A DNA stretch of 17,349 nucleotides from an uncultured Clostridia bacterium. GTDB lineage: Bacteria > Bacillota > Clostridia > Christensenellales > UBA1242. Numbering within the stretch: the stretch's first letter is position 1; each line of letters starts with the position of its first letter. The DNA is taken from positions 1 through 17,349 of the forward strand of contig CAKVMJ010000026.1 in the NCBI GenBank assembly GCA_934772445.1. Direction: 5' to 3'. Under the pieces are notes generated by a model, which saw nothing but the letters and a program-made list of their open reading frames with translations, was not told the DNA's origin and made no database searches. Made by a program: the position numbers and the translations under genes. Positions 1 through 8,190 of this stretch are shown here, piece after piece.

Positions 1-19
1 TTTTAATAGGAGAAAAAAT

Positions 20-2659
20 ATGGCAAATAAATACGTTTACTTATTTAAAGAAGGCAATGCTGGTATGAGAAATTTGCTTGGTGGTAAAGGCGCAAACCTT
101 GCTGAAATGACCAACCTAGGACTTCCTGTTCCTCAAGGTTTTACTATTTCAACTGAAGCTTGTACTAAATACTATGAAGATGGCAGACAAATCAACCCAG
201 AAATCCAAGCACAGATTATGGATGCAATTGTTAAGATGGAAGAAATCACTGGCAAAAAATTCGGTGATAAAGAAAATCCATTGTTAGTTTCTGTTCGTTC
301 TGGCGCTAGAGCATCTATGCCTGGTATGATGGATACAATCTTAAACCTTGGTTTAAACGAAGAAGTTGTTGAAGTTATCGCTAAGAAATCTGGTAATCCA
401 AGATGGGCTTGGGACTGCTACAGAAGATTCATTCAAATGTTTAGTGATGTTGTAATGGAAGTTGGTAAGAAATATTTTGAAAAACTTATCGACCAAATGA
501 AAGAAAAGAAAAATGTTGTATATGATGTTGATCTAACTGCTGAAGATTTGAAAGAACTTGCTAATCAATTCAAAGCTGAATACAAAAAACAATTAGGAAA
601 AGATTTCCCAACTGATCCAAAGGAACAATTATTTGAAGCTATTAAAGCTGTTTTCCGTTCTTGGGATAATCCTAGAGCAAATGTTTATCGTATGGACCAC
701 GATATCCCTTATAGCTGGGGTACTGCTGTTAATGTTCAAATGATGGCATTTGGTAATATGGGTGAAACTTCTGGTACAGGTGTTGCATTTACTCGTAATC
801 CTGCAACTGGTGAAAAAGGATTAATGGGCGAATTCTTAATGAATGCTCAAGGTGAGGATGTTGTTGCTGGTGTAAGAACTCCAATGCCTATTGCAAAAAT
901 GAGCGAAGTTATGCCTGATGTTTATAAACAATTCCTAGAAATCTGCAATATTCTTGAAAATCACTATAGAGATATGCAAGATATGGAATTCACAATTGAA
1001 GATAAAAAATTATATATGCTTCAAACAAGGAATGGTAAGAGAACTGCTGCTGCAGCTATCAGAATTGCTTGTGATTTAATTGATGAAGGTATGATTTCTG
1101 AAGAAGAAGCTTTAATGCAAATTGATGCTAAAACTTTAGATATGTTACTTCACCCAACTTTCGATGCTGCTGCATTAAAGAAAGCTGATAAAGAAAATGT
1201 TATTGGTCACGGTATTGCTGCATCTCCGGGCGCTGCCACTGGTAAGATTGTTTTCACAGCTGAAGATGCTGTTATTCACGGCAAAAACAAAGAAAAAGTT
1301 GTTCTTGTAAGACTTGAAACTAGCCCAGAAGATATTGAAGGTATGAAATATGCTCAAGGTATCTTAACTGTTCGTGGTGGTCAAACTTCTCACGCTGCAG
1401 TTGTTGCTAGAGGTATGGGAACTTGTTGTGTTTCTGGTTGTGGCGAAATTAAGATGGATGAAGAAAATAAATGCTTCACTCTTGCTGGAAAAACTTTCCA
1501 CGAAGGCGATAGTCTATCTTTAGATGGTTCAACTGGTAATATTTATGATTGTGAAATCAAAACAGTTGCTGCTGATCCAAATAGCGGATATTTCGGCAGA
1601 ATTATGAAACTTGCTGATAAGTATAAAAAATTAGGCGTTAAAACTAATGCTGATACTCCATCTGATGCAAAAAGAGCTGCAGAACTTGGTGCTGAAGGTA
1701 TTGGTTTGTGCAGAACTGAGCATATGTTCTTCGACCCAGAGAGAATTGGTGCGTTTAGAGAAATGATTTGTTCTGATACAGTTGAGGAAAGAGAAGTTGC
1801 TTTAAATAAAATCGAACCTATGCAACAAGAAGATTTCGAAGGATTATTTGAAGCTTTGGAAGGTAAATCCGTAACTATTCGTTACTTAGATCCACCTCTA
1901 CACGAATTCGTTCCAACTGAAGAAGCAGATATTAAAGCTTTAGCAAAAGCTAAAGGTAAAACTGTTGAACAAATCAAACAATATATTGTTGACCTTCACG
2001 AAACAAACCCTATGATGGGTCACCGTGGTTGCAGACTTGCAGTTACTTATCCAGAAATTGCTGTTATGCAAACTAAGGCTGTTATTAAGGCTGCAATTAA
2101 TGTTCAAAACAGACATAAAGATTGGAATGTTGTTCCAGAGATTATGATTCCGCTTATCGGAGATTTAAAAGAACTTCAATTTGTTAAGAAGATAGTTGTT
2201 GAAACAGCTGATAAAGTTATCGGTGATGCTAAATCTAACTTAAAATATGAAGTTGGTACAATGATTGAAATCCCAAGAGCTGCGTTGATTTCTGATGAAA
2301 TCGCTAAAGAAGCTGAATTCTTCTGCTTTGGTACAAACGATTTAACTCAATTAACTTATGGTTTCAGTCGTGATGATGCTGGTAAATTCTTACCTTCATA
2401 TTACAAAAATAAAATTTTCGAGAGCGACCCATTTGCAAGATTAGACACAACTGGTGTTGGTAAATTAATGGAAATGAGTGTTAAACTTGGTAGAAGTACT
2501 AGAAAGAACCTTCATTGCGGTATTTGTGGTGAACACGGTGGTGATCCTTCATCAATCGAGTTCTGCCATCAAATTGGTTTGGACTATGTATCTTGCTCTC
2601 CATATAGAGTTCCTATTGCAAGACTTGCTGCTGCTCAAGCTGCTATTAGAAATAAATAA
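20..2659 (+). CDS. ppdK: Pyruvate, phosphate dikinase
   Basis: Cytosolic enzyme interconverting pyruvate + ATP + Pi with PEP + AMP + PPi. In anaerobes it often runs in the glycolytic direction as a PPi-linked substitute for pyruvate kinase. At 879 residues it has the usual family length. Seen in order: an N-terminal ATP-grasp region (GGKGANLAEM near residue 22, SVRSGARASMPGMMD near 91), the phosphohistidine swivelling domain with TSHAAVVARGMG (catalytic His about 458), and the C-terminal PEP/pyruvate barrel with YLDPPLHEF, NPMMGHRGCRL and CGICGEHGG (catalytic Cys about 836). The residue before TSH is Gln, where I recall Met in most homologues. The Thr two residues before the His, target of PPDK regulatory proteins in other bacteria, is present; no regulator gene lies in the window. 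The start is supported by AGGAG about 7 bases upstream. A terminator follows directly, so the gene appears transcriptionally separate from dnaG. Its upstream promoter lies outside the window. Confidence 0.98.
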   Translation: MANKYVYLFKEGNAGMRNLLGGKGANLAEMTNLGLPVPQGFTISTEACTKYYEDGRQINPEIQAQIMDAIVKMEEITGKKFGDKENPLLVSVRSGARASMPGMMDTILNLGLNEEVVEVIAKKSGNPRWAWDCYRRFIQMFSDVVMEVGKKYFEKLIDQMKEKKNVVYDVDLTAEDLKELANQFKAEYKKQLGKDFPTDPKEQLFEAIKAVFRSWDNPRANVYRMDHDIPYSWGTAVNVQMMAFGNMGETSGTGVAFTRNPATGEKGLMGEFLMNAQGEDVVAGVRTPMPIAKMSEVMPDVYKQFLEICNILENHYRDMQDMEFTIEDKKLYMLQTRNGKRTAAAAIRIACDLIDEGMISEEEALMQIDAKTLDMLLHPTFDAAALKKADKENVIGHGIAASPGAATGKIVFTAEDAVIHGKNKEKVVLVRLETSPEDIEGMKYAQGILTVRGGQTSHAAVVARGMGTCCVSGCGEIKMDEENKCFTLAGKTFHEGDSLSLDGSTGNIYDCEIKTVAADPNSGYFGRIMKLADKYKKLGVKTNADTPSDAKRAAELGAEGIGLCRTEHMFFDPERIGAFREMICSDTVEEREVALNKIEPMQQEDFEGLFEALEGKSVTIRYLDPPLHEFVPTEEADIKALAKAKGKTVEQIKQYIVDLHETNPMMGHRGCRLAVTYPEIAVMQTKAVIKAAINVQNRHKDWNVVPEIMIPLIGDLKELQFVKKIVVETADKVIGDAKSNLKYEVGTMIEIPRAALISDEIAKEAEFFCFGTNDLTQLTYGFSRDDAGKFLPSYYKNKIFESDPFARLDTTGVGKLMEMSVKLGRSTRKNLHCGICGEHGGDPSSIEFCHQIGLDYVSCSPYRVPIARLAAAQAAIRNK

Positions 2660-2672
2660 TAAAAGACTAAAT

Positions 2673-2700
2673 AGAGTGCCTTTTTAGGTACTCTTTTTTT
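2673..2700 (+). terminator. Intrinsic terminator after ppdK
   Basis: A 9-bp stem, AGAGTGCCT (2673-2681) paired with AGGTACTCT (2686-2694) with one G-U wobble and a TTTT loop, is followed at once by a run of seven T. It starts 13 bases after the ppdK stop. Confidence 0.9.
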
Positions 2701-2791
2701 GTTCTTTAACAAAATTTTAAAAAATTTAAAGGAATTTTAAAATTTTATTCGTATATTAAGAATGAAGTGTTTTTAAAAAGGAAGAAAAATT

Positions 2792-4573
2792 TTGGCGAAC
2801 GGTGGATTTCCAAACGAATGGTTAAGAGAACTTAAAGAGAGAAGTGATATTGTTTCAGTTGTTTCAAAATATGTAAACTTAAAGAGAAAAGGTAAGCAAT
2901 TATGGGCTTGTTGTCCTTTTCATTTTGAAAAAACTCCAAGTTTTTGCATAAATGAAGCTGAGCAGTTTTACCATTGCTTTGGCTGTGGGGAAGGTGGAGA
3001 TGTTATCGGCTTCGTTATGAAAATGGAATCATTGGATTTTATTGATGCTTGCAAACTTTTAGCTGAAAGCGTTCATATGGAGTTTCCAGAAGTTGCAGAT
3101 AATGGAAATTTGGCACAGCAGAAAAAATTAAGAGATATATATCTTAAAATTTTAAAAGATGCTGGTAGGCATTTCTATACAAATTTGCGTTTACCCGAAG
3201 CGAAGGTGGCTCAAGAATACATATTAAAAAGAGGATTAGATGCCCAAACAATTAAAGATTTTGGTATTGGCTATAGCTTGGATTGGCACGAAATTGTTCA
3301 TTATTTAAAGTCTTTAGGATATTCCTATGAAGATATGATTGGCTCTGGAGTTTGCGAAAGAAAGAATGGAAATGTTTTTGATATGTATGGAAAAAGGTTG
3401 ATTTTTCCTATTATAAATAGCTATGGCGATGTTGTTGGTTTTAGTGGAAGAGTTTTGGAGAAAACTGATTATGCTAAGTATAAAAACACCGCCCAAACGC
3501 TTGTTTTTGATAAAAGTAAGTGTGTTTATAATATAAACCATATTAAAGAACAGAAATCTAAAGGCGAATTGAAAGAGATTATAATAGTTGAAGGGCAAAT
3601 GGATGTAATTTCATTATATAAAAGTGGAATTAGAAACGCTGTTGCTTGTATGGGAACTGCTCTAACTCCTTCCCACGCTAAAGAAATGAAAAGGTTCACA
3701 GATAAAGTTGTGGTTTGTTTTGATGGCGATGGTGCAGGAAAGAAAGCAACGCTTAGGTCTTTAGAAATACTAGTTAATGCAGGATTAAATGTGTTTGTTA
3801 TGAGTTTGCCAGATTCTCAAGACCCAGATGAATATGTTTTGAAATATGGCAAAGACTCGTTTTTAAACTTAGTTCAAAATGCAAAATATTGGGTTGAGTT
3901 TTTGATTTATGATTTTGCACAGAAATATAACTTGAAAAAGCCAGAAGAGAAAAACTTGTTTGTTCAAGATTGCTTGAATGTTATAAAATCTTTGTCCTCA
4001 GCTTCTGAACAAGATATTTATCTAAATCTTGTTAAGGAACTTTCAAATATTGCAATTTCCATACTTAGAAGTGATATGGAAAAGTTGGATACCATTGCTT
4101 ACGAAGATAAAGTTAATGCTGATTCGGAAATTTCAACTAGACCAAGTAGAGAAAACGCCGATATAAAGGCCTCTAAATTTATTATAGCTTCCTTGCTTTA
4201 TAAGAAAGACTATGCTAAATTAGATAAAAGAATACCTGATTGCTTGAAAAATCCAGATTACATTAGAATTTACAACTATATAGAGAATGAAATTTTGGAA
4301 AATAGAACCCCTATTGCTGGTGCACTTTATAATATGTTTGATGATATCGGAAATAACAAGGCAGTGCAAGATGTTATAAATTATAACTTCTTAGAGAGTG
4401 AAGATAATGCCGATTATTATAACGATTGCGTTAAACATTTAATAAAAACCGAAATGGAGCAAAAGCAAAGAGAGTTGATGCAAAAGATTGCTCTTGAAAG
4501 CGACTTAGATAAAAGGCGAGAGCTATCTAAAGAATTGCAAAAGATAATTTTAGAAATTAAAGGGAATAATTAA
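2792..4573 (+). CDS. dnaG: DNA primase DnaG
   Basis: Synthesises RNA primers at the replication fork and works with the DnaB-type helicase. It is 593 residues, normal for the family. Seen: an N-terminal CHC2 zinc-binding domain with Cys41-x2-His44 (CPFH) and Cys62-x2-Cys65 (CFGC). Next come the RNA-polymerase-like core and a TOPRIM domain with the EGQMD motif (Glu about 267) and the metal-binding DGDGAG (Asp about 311 and 313). A divergent, charged C-terminal part corresponds to the helicase-interaction domain. The start is TTG: it is preceded by AAAAAGGAAG about 8 bases upstream and gives the family-typical N-terminus (NEWLRELKERSDIVSVVSKYV). It is followed 2 bases later by rpoD, the classical macromolecular-synthesis operon arrangement. 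I found no convincing promoter in the A+T-rich gap after the ppdK terminator; a TATATT at 2752 lacks a matching -35 box. Confidence 0.97.
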   Translation: MANGGFPNEWLRELKERSDIVSVVSKYVNLKRKGKQLWACCPFHFEKTPSFCINEAEQFYHCFGCGEGGDVIGFVMKMESLDFIDACKLLAESVHMEFPEVADNGNLAQQKKLRDIYLKILKDAGRHFYTNLRLPEAKVAQEYILKRGLDAQTIKDFGIGYSLDWHEIVHYLKSLGYSYEDMIGSGVCERKNGNVFDMYGKRLIFPIINSYGDVVGFSGRVLEKTDYAKYKNTAQTLVFDKSKCVYNINHIKEQKSKGELKEIIIVEGQMDVISLYKSGIRNAVACMGTALTPSHAKEMKRFTDKVVVCFDGDGAGKKATLRSLEILVNAGLNVFVMSLPDSQDPDEYVLKYGKDSFLNLVQNAKYWVEFLIYDFAQKYNLKKPEEKNLFVQDCLNVIKSLSSASEQDIYLNLVKELSNIAISILRSDMEKLDTIAYEDKVNADSEISTRPSRENADIKASKFIIASLLYKKDYAKLDKRIPDCLKNPDYIRIYNYIENEILENRTPIAGALYNMFDDIGNNKAVQDVINYNFLESEDNADYYNDCVKHLIKTEMEQKQRELMQKIALESDLDKRRELSKELQKIILEIKGNN

Positions 4574-4575
4574 TT

Positions 4576-5634
4576 ATGTTAGAAAAAATAGATGAAGAAA
4601 TACTTCCAATTTTAAAAAAAGTTGTAAAAGAAGGCTCAATCACAGAAGATGAACTTGGTGAAAGACTTTTAAAGTTTGAGTTAACAAACGACCAAATGGA
4701 AGAAATCAATAATTATTTAACAGAACAAGGCGTTAATATTGAAAGTACTGATGCGGCGTTGGTTAAAGATGAAGATTTAAAAGATATAATCTCAAGCGTT
4801 AAAGTTGATGACCCAGTTAAAGTTTACTTAAAAGATATTGGTACTGCTCAACTTCTAACAAGCGAACAAGAAGTTGAACTAGCTAAAAGAATACTTAATG
4901 GCGATGAAAGAGCAAAGAAAGAACTTAGCGAAAAGAACCTTAAATTGGTAGTTTCAATTGCTAAAAAGTATGTTAATAGGAGTAATATGCAATTCTTAGA
5001 TTTAATTCAAGAAGGCAATATGGGATTATTAAAAGCAGTTGAAAAATTCGACTACACAAAAGGTTTTAGATTTTCAACTTACGCCACTTGGTGGATAAGA
5101 CAATCTATCACAAGAGCAATTGCAGACCAAGCAAGAACAATAAGAATACCAGTTCATATGGTTGAAACAATTCATAAGTTATCCAGAGTTTCAAAACAAT
5201 TAATGCAAGAACTTGGCAGAGATCCATCAAATGCAGAAATTGCTGAGAGAATGGGTATTACAGAACAAAGAGTTTGTGAAATTCAAAAGATAGCACAAGA
5301 CCCAGTTTCTTTGGAAAGTCCAGTTGGCGAGGAAGAGGAAAGCAGAATTTCAGATTTTGTTGAAGATGAAACAATTAAATCTCCAATTGAAGATGCAACT
5401 CAGGGTTTATTGAAAGTTCAATTAATGGCTGTTTTAGGTACTCTAACTCCAAGAGAACAAAAAGTTATTAGAATGAGATATGGTCTAGATGATAGCCACC
5501 CAAGAACTTTGGAAGAAGTTGGCAGAGAATTTAATGTTACAAGAGAAAGAATTCGTCAAATTGAAGCAAAAGCTTTAAGAAAATTAAGAAATCCAAATAG
5601 AAGTAAAAAATTACAGGATTATTATGAAGATTAA
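4576..5634 (+). CDS. rpoD: RNA polymerase primary sigma factor (sigma-70/sigma-A)
   Basis: Housekeeping sigma factor directing RNA polymerase to -35/-10 promoters such as those seen elsewhere in this window. It is 352 residues, similar to other short Firmicutes sigma-A proteins. Seen in order: a reduced region 1.1 (about 1-70), region 1.2 (DDPVKVYLKDIG, 78-89), region 2 (NLKLVVSIAKKYVNRS through the aromatic FSTYATWWIRQSITRAI, about 121-182; the -10 recognition and melting helix), region 3 (about 190-270), and region 4 with the helix-turn-helix TLEEVGREFNVTRERIRQIE (311-330) that reads the -35 box. An acidic stretch (GEEEESRISDFVEDE) occupies the 3.2/4 linker. The start codon lies 2 bases after the dnaG stop, with AAAGGGAA about 9 bases upstream inside dnaG. 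The 3' end overlaps trmK by 11 bases. Confidence 0.98.
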   Translation: MLEKIDEEILPILKKVVKEGSITEDELGERLLKFELTNDQMEEINNYLTEQGVNIESTDAALVKDEDLKDIISSVKVDDPVKVYLKDIGTAQLLTSEQEVELAKRILNGDERAKKELSEKNLKLVVSIAKKYVNRSNMQFLDLIQEGNMGLLKAVEKFDYTKGFRFSTYATWWIRQSITRAIADQARTIRIPVHMVETIHKLSRVSKQLMQELGRDPSNAEIAERMGITEQRVCEIQKIAQDPVSLESPVGEEEESRISDFVEDETIKSPIEDATQGLLKVQLMAVLGTLTPREQKVIRMRYGLDDSHPRTLEEVGREFNVTRERIRQIEAKALRKLRNPNRSKKLQDYYED

Positions 5635-6283
5635 TTTATCTAAAAGGTTGCAAAAAATTTGCGAACTGATTATATATCCAAGAATTGCCGATATAGGTTG
5701 TGATCACGGCAAAGTGGTGGCAAAATGTTTCCTAGATAAGAAAATAAACTATGCAATAGTTTCGGATATAAGCAAACCTAGTGCAATGAAGGCAAAAGAA
5801 CTTTTGCAAAGTTTGAATATTGCAGACTTTGATATGAGGGTTGGTGATGGACTTAAAACTATAAATGCTTTAGATTGTATAGATGAAGTGATAATTGCAG
5901 GAATGGGTGCTGATGAAATTATTAATATTTTAAAGAATACAGATTTAAGATTTAAAGAGTATATTTTAGCACCACAACACAACGAAATTCAATTAAAAAA
6001 ATATCTAATTGAAAATGGATTTAGAATAAATAAAGATTATATAGTTTTTGATAAGAAATTTTATACTATTTTAAAAGTTTCAATTGGTAAAAACTCAAGA
6101 ACTGAGGAAGAGTTGATTTTAAGTCCGGATATATTGATTGAAGATGATTATATTAAGTATTTAGATTATAGATATGAAAAATTGGATAATATTCTTAAAA
6201 AAACAGCAAATGCTGAATTTGAAAAAGAATTAGAGATTATAAAAGTAGCAAAAAGCAAGTTAAAAAGGAATGAGTATGAATAA
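5624..6283 (+). CDS. trmK: tRNA (adenine-22-N1)-methyltransferase TrmK
   Basis: SAM-dependent methyltransferase of the TrmK/YqfN family, which modifies A22 of tRNA to m1A in Gram-positive bacteria. It is 219 residues, near the family length. Seen: the Rossmann SAM-binding loop DIGCDHGK (23-30), an acidic second-strand end (VSDIS), GDGL in the next strand, and the GMG turn (93-95) characteristic of the family, followed by APQHN (116-120) in the catalytic region. The C-terminal half is Lys/Glu-rich and helical, matching the family's coiled-coil tail. The ATG overlaps the end of rpoD by 11 bases and is preceded by AGGA five bases upstream, suggesting translational coupling. The position directly after dnaG-rpoD is the classic Firmicutes location and supports the call. 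The overlap with the next gene continues the compact operon. Confidence 0.9.
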   Translation: MKINLSKRLQKICELIIYPRIADIGCDHGKVVAKCFLDKKINYAIVSDISKPSAMKAKELLQSLNIADFDMRVGDGLKTINALDCIDEVIIAGMGADEIINILKNTDLRFKEYILAPQHNEIQLKKYLIENGFRINKDYIVFDKKFYTILKVSIGKNSRTEEELILSPDILIEDDYIKYLDYRYEKLDNILKKTANAEFEKELEIIKVAKSKLKRNEYE

Positions 6284-6971
6284 AATATTAGAATATCAAA
6301 AGATTGATTCTGAAAGAATTAAATTAGAAAGAGGAATGAACGATATTGAGGAAAAAGCAATAATGAATAAAATGATTGCTTTTGTTAAAGATGCTCAAAA
6401 TAAAAGTTTACAATTAGAAAATTCTTCTAAGGCATTACTTGAGGAATATACACAATTAAAAAAGGCTTATGAAAACAACACCGAGAATGTTAATGCTTTA
6501 ATTAAAACACAAGTTGGAAATATGACAAAAGATGAACTTGGCGAATGTTTGAAAAAAGTTAATGCTCTTAGTTCTGAATTATTTATGATAGAGAGAAATA
6601 TCAATATATTAATAACAAAGATTAATGAAAAACTAAAAGAATTTGAGGTTGCTAAAAATAATGCTGGAAAAGCAAGAGCAAAACATAGAGAAGCTAAAGA
6701 AAAATACGAATCTAAAAGAAATGAAATGCAACCAAAACTAGTAGAACTTGATAATAAGTTGAAAGCTTTGGAAAAAGAAATTAGCCCAGAAGTTTTGGCT
6801 AAATATAAAACATTAAGAAATGATGGCATTTTCCCAATTCTTGTACCAGTTGTTAATAAATGTTGCGGAGGTTGCAGAATGGAAATTCCTTCTTCAACAT
6901 TAGATAAATTAAAAACAAATAAAGTAACTCAATGCGAGCATTGTAGAAGAGTTATATATAATAAAGACTAA
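6276..6971 (+). CDS. Coiled-coil protein with C-terminal C4-type zinc ribbon
   Basis: 231 residues. The first roughly 180 are charged, Lys/Glu-rich and helical, predicted as an antiparallel coiled-coil hairpin. The C-terminal 36 form a zinc ribbon with knuckles CGGC (197-200) and CEHC (220-223). This matches the widespread bacterial family annotated as C4-type zinc ribbon domain protein (zf-RING_7, CT398-like); related proteins have been linked to RNA or sigma-factor interactions, but the function here is unknown. Start choice: an ATG at 6270 touches its AAGGA, while the ATG at 6276 is six bases from it, so 6276 is preferred. It overlaps the trmK stop by 8 bases and is the last gene of the dnaG-rpoD operon. 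In many Clostridia a Nif3-family gene sits between trmK and this gene; it is absent here. Confidence 0.88.
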   Translation: MNKILEYQKIDSERIKLERGMNDIEEKAIMNKMIAFVKDAQNKSLQLENSSKALLEEYTQLKKAYENNTENVNALIKTQVGNMTKDELGECLKKVNALSSELFMIERNINILITKINEKLKEFEVAKNNAGKARAKHREAKEKYESKRNEMQPKLVELDNKLKALEKEISPEVLAKYKTLRNDGIFPILVPVVNKCCGGCRMEIPSSTLDKLKTNKVTQCEHCRRVIYNKD

Positions 6972-6976
6972 AAAAG

Positions 6977-7008
6977 AAAACATATTGATTAATTTCAATA
7001 TGTTTTTT
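6977..7008. terminator. Bidirectional intrinsic terminator between convergent genes
   Basis: A perfect 12-bp stem, AAAACATATTGA (6977-6988) paired with TCAATATGTTTT (6995-7006), with loop TTAATT. T runs flank it on both strands: TTTTTT at 7003-7008 on +, and the complement of the A run near 6971-6980 on -. Only 40 bases separate the two facing stop codons, so this single element can end transcription from both sides. Confidence 0.9.
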
Positions 7009-7011
7009 ACT

Positions 7012-7935
7012 TTATATTTGAGGCTCAAAGTTTGCGAAAATAACATTATCTGCAAATTCTAAAATTTCTTTATATTCATCTTGGTCTGTAACACCATAAG
7101 CAATAATGCCATAAGGTTTATGCTTTTGAATATATGGATTTGGAATATTTTTAGAATTATATGCAATAAAATCTGCGTGAGCAACTTTTGTTGCATATTT
7201 AAGTTTCTTTAATTTCTTTGTTGGAATTGAAGCATATAATCTAACTCCTTCAAAATAGCAACCCTTAATAATTCTAGTGAAATATGGTGCGTGGCGATAG
7301 AACCATTCTAGGGAATATGGGTTCATAGAAAGCAATGCAATTTTATTATAGCAATTATATTTTTCAATATATTCTAAAAGTTCTTTTAATAATGCTTCTT
7401 CTAGTTTCCCAACAGATTCATTCATAATTTCTATAACCACTGGCACTTTTCCAGCCACTAAATCAAGCGTATCTTTTAAAAGCGGAACAGTTAAACCCTC
7501 ATCGTTTAATTTAATTTTCTTTAAATCTTTATATTCAAAATTAGAAATATAGCCATTTTCGTTAGTTATAGAACCTAAAGTTTTTTCTTTAAAGCAAATA
7601 ATATTTCCATCTTTTAAAATCTGAACTGGGATTAATAATGTAAAATTTTTGTTAATAGCTTTTTGATAAGAGGGAAGAGTGTTTGGAATATCTTCTTTTG
7701 CATCGAAAACGCCATATTTAGAAATTGGTGCTTCAAGTAACCAGCCGTTTTGCATAATATTTAGATAATTTTTATCAAAACGAAAAAAATCTAACAATTT
7801 AGCTTTAGATAAAACTCCGAAAACATTTTTTAATTCTTCGAAATTTTGAGGCGTTGCATAGTTAGATTTATCTGTGGTTAGATTAATATTATTATTTGAT
7901 AATGTTTCTAAAACATTTATTTTTCTTGTTCTCAT
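7012..7935 (-). CDS. Catalytically degenerate glycerophosphodiester phosphodiesterase-like protein
   Basis: 307 residues, no signal peptide or membrane segment visible. Residues about 70-305 follow the GDPD TIM-barrel pattern of Firmicutes cytosolic enzymes: an NTLPSYQKAI segment, VQILKDG (104-110), TVPLLKDTLDLVAGKVP (149-165), VVIEI (166-170), SMNPYSLEW (203-211), and the terminal ADNVIFANFEP. The active site is largely gone. The HRG catalytic histidine region reads SKYG (72-75), the metal-binding ExD of IELDV reads LIP (101-103), the second catalytic His of the FHD motif is Lys116, and the Lys of IEIK is Met171; only Glu169 of the metal ligands remains. The first 60 residues are an unrelated extension. 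It is convergent with the rpoD operon and divergent from lepA. The start ATG has only a weak purine-rich leader. The fold call is from pattern recognition; a binding, regulatory or structural role is inference. The intact frame argues against a pseudogene. Confidence 0.8.
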   Translation of the reverse strand: MRTRKINVLETLSNNNINLTTDKSNYATPQNFEELKNVFGVLSKAKLLDFFRFDKNYLNIMQNGWLLEAPISKYGVFDAKEDIPNTLPSYQKAINKNFTLLIPVQILKDGNIICFKEKTLGSITNENGYISNFEYKDLKKIKLNDEGLTVPLLKDTLDLVAGKVPVVIEIMNESVGKLEEALLKELLEYIEKYNCYNKIALLSMNPYSLEWFYRHAPYFTRIIKGCYFEGVRLYASIPTKKLKKLKYATKVAHADFIAYNSKNIPNPYIQKHKPYGIIAYGVTDQDEYKEILEFADNVIFANFEPQI

Positions 7936-7979
7936 ATATATCTCACAAACTGAACTTAATCAATTTTCTTTATTTTTAT

Positions 7980-8009
7980 TTTATAGGGGGTAATAAAAAA
8001 ACAGTGTAA
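7980..8009 (-). promoter_or_regulatory. Possible promoter for the GDPD-like gene
   Basis: On the minus strand TTACAC (-35, 8004-8009) and TATAAA (-10, 7980-7985) are separated by 18 bases. This would give a leader of about 38 bases before the ATG at 7935. The spacer contains an oddly C-rich CCCCC run for this genome. The match is imperfect, so this is tentative. Confidence 0.4.
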
Positions 8010-8070
8010 CTTCTTCTACTATTTATAGGATAACACAAATTTATATAAATTACCAGCAATTTACTTTGAT

Positions 8071-8121
8071 TTTTCAAAAAATGTTAGAAAAAGCAAGTAA
8101 TTTTACTTGGTTTTTTGAAAA
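8071..8121 (+). repeat. Nested inverted repeat upstream of lepA, terminator-like
   Basis: The outer arms TTTTCAAAAAA (8071-8081) and TTTTTTGAAAA (8111-8121) are a perfect 11-bp inverted repeat. Inside is a second hairpin, CAAGTAA (8094-8100) with TTACTTG (8103-8109), preceded by AAAAAG and followed by G and six T, which resembles an intrinsic terminator on the + strand. The same T run could pair with either A tract, so two folds are possible. No gene ends here; it lies between divergent genes, about 70 bases before lepA. Confidence 0.5.
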
Positions 8122-8161
8122 TTTTACAAATAATACATTTCTTTTTTTAAAAATTATGTTA

Positions 8162-8170
8162 TGATAATAT
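8162..8170 (+). promoter_or_regulatory. Possible extended -10 element for lepA
   Basis: TGA followed by TAATAT fits an extended -10 (TGn then a TATAAT-like hexamer), 20 bases before the lepA ATG. GATAAT and TATGAT overlap it as alternatives. No good -35 box is present, only a T-rich stretch, so the exact start is uncertain. Confidence 0.3.
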
Positions 8171-8190
8171 GTAAGATAAAATAGGAGAGT

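Noticed and set aside
2725..2757. Promoter for dnaG using TTTAAA and TATATT
   Set aside because: Spacing is 21 bases and both boxes are weak; the region is A+T-rich enough for chance matches.
6270..6275. ATG at 6270 as start of the zinc-ribbon gene
   Set aside because: The AAGGA site ends directly at this ATG; the ATG at 6276 has proper spacing.
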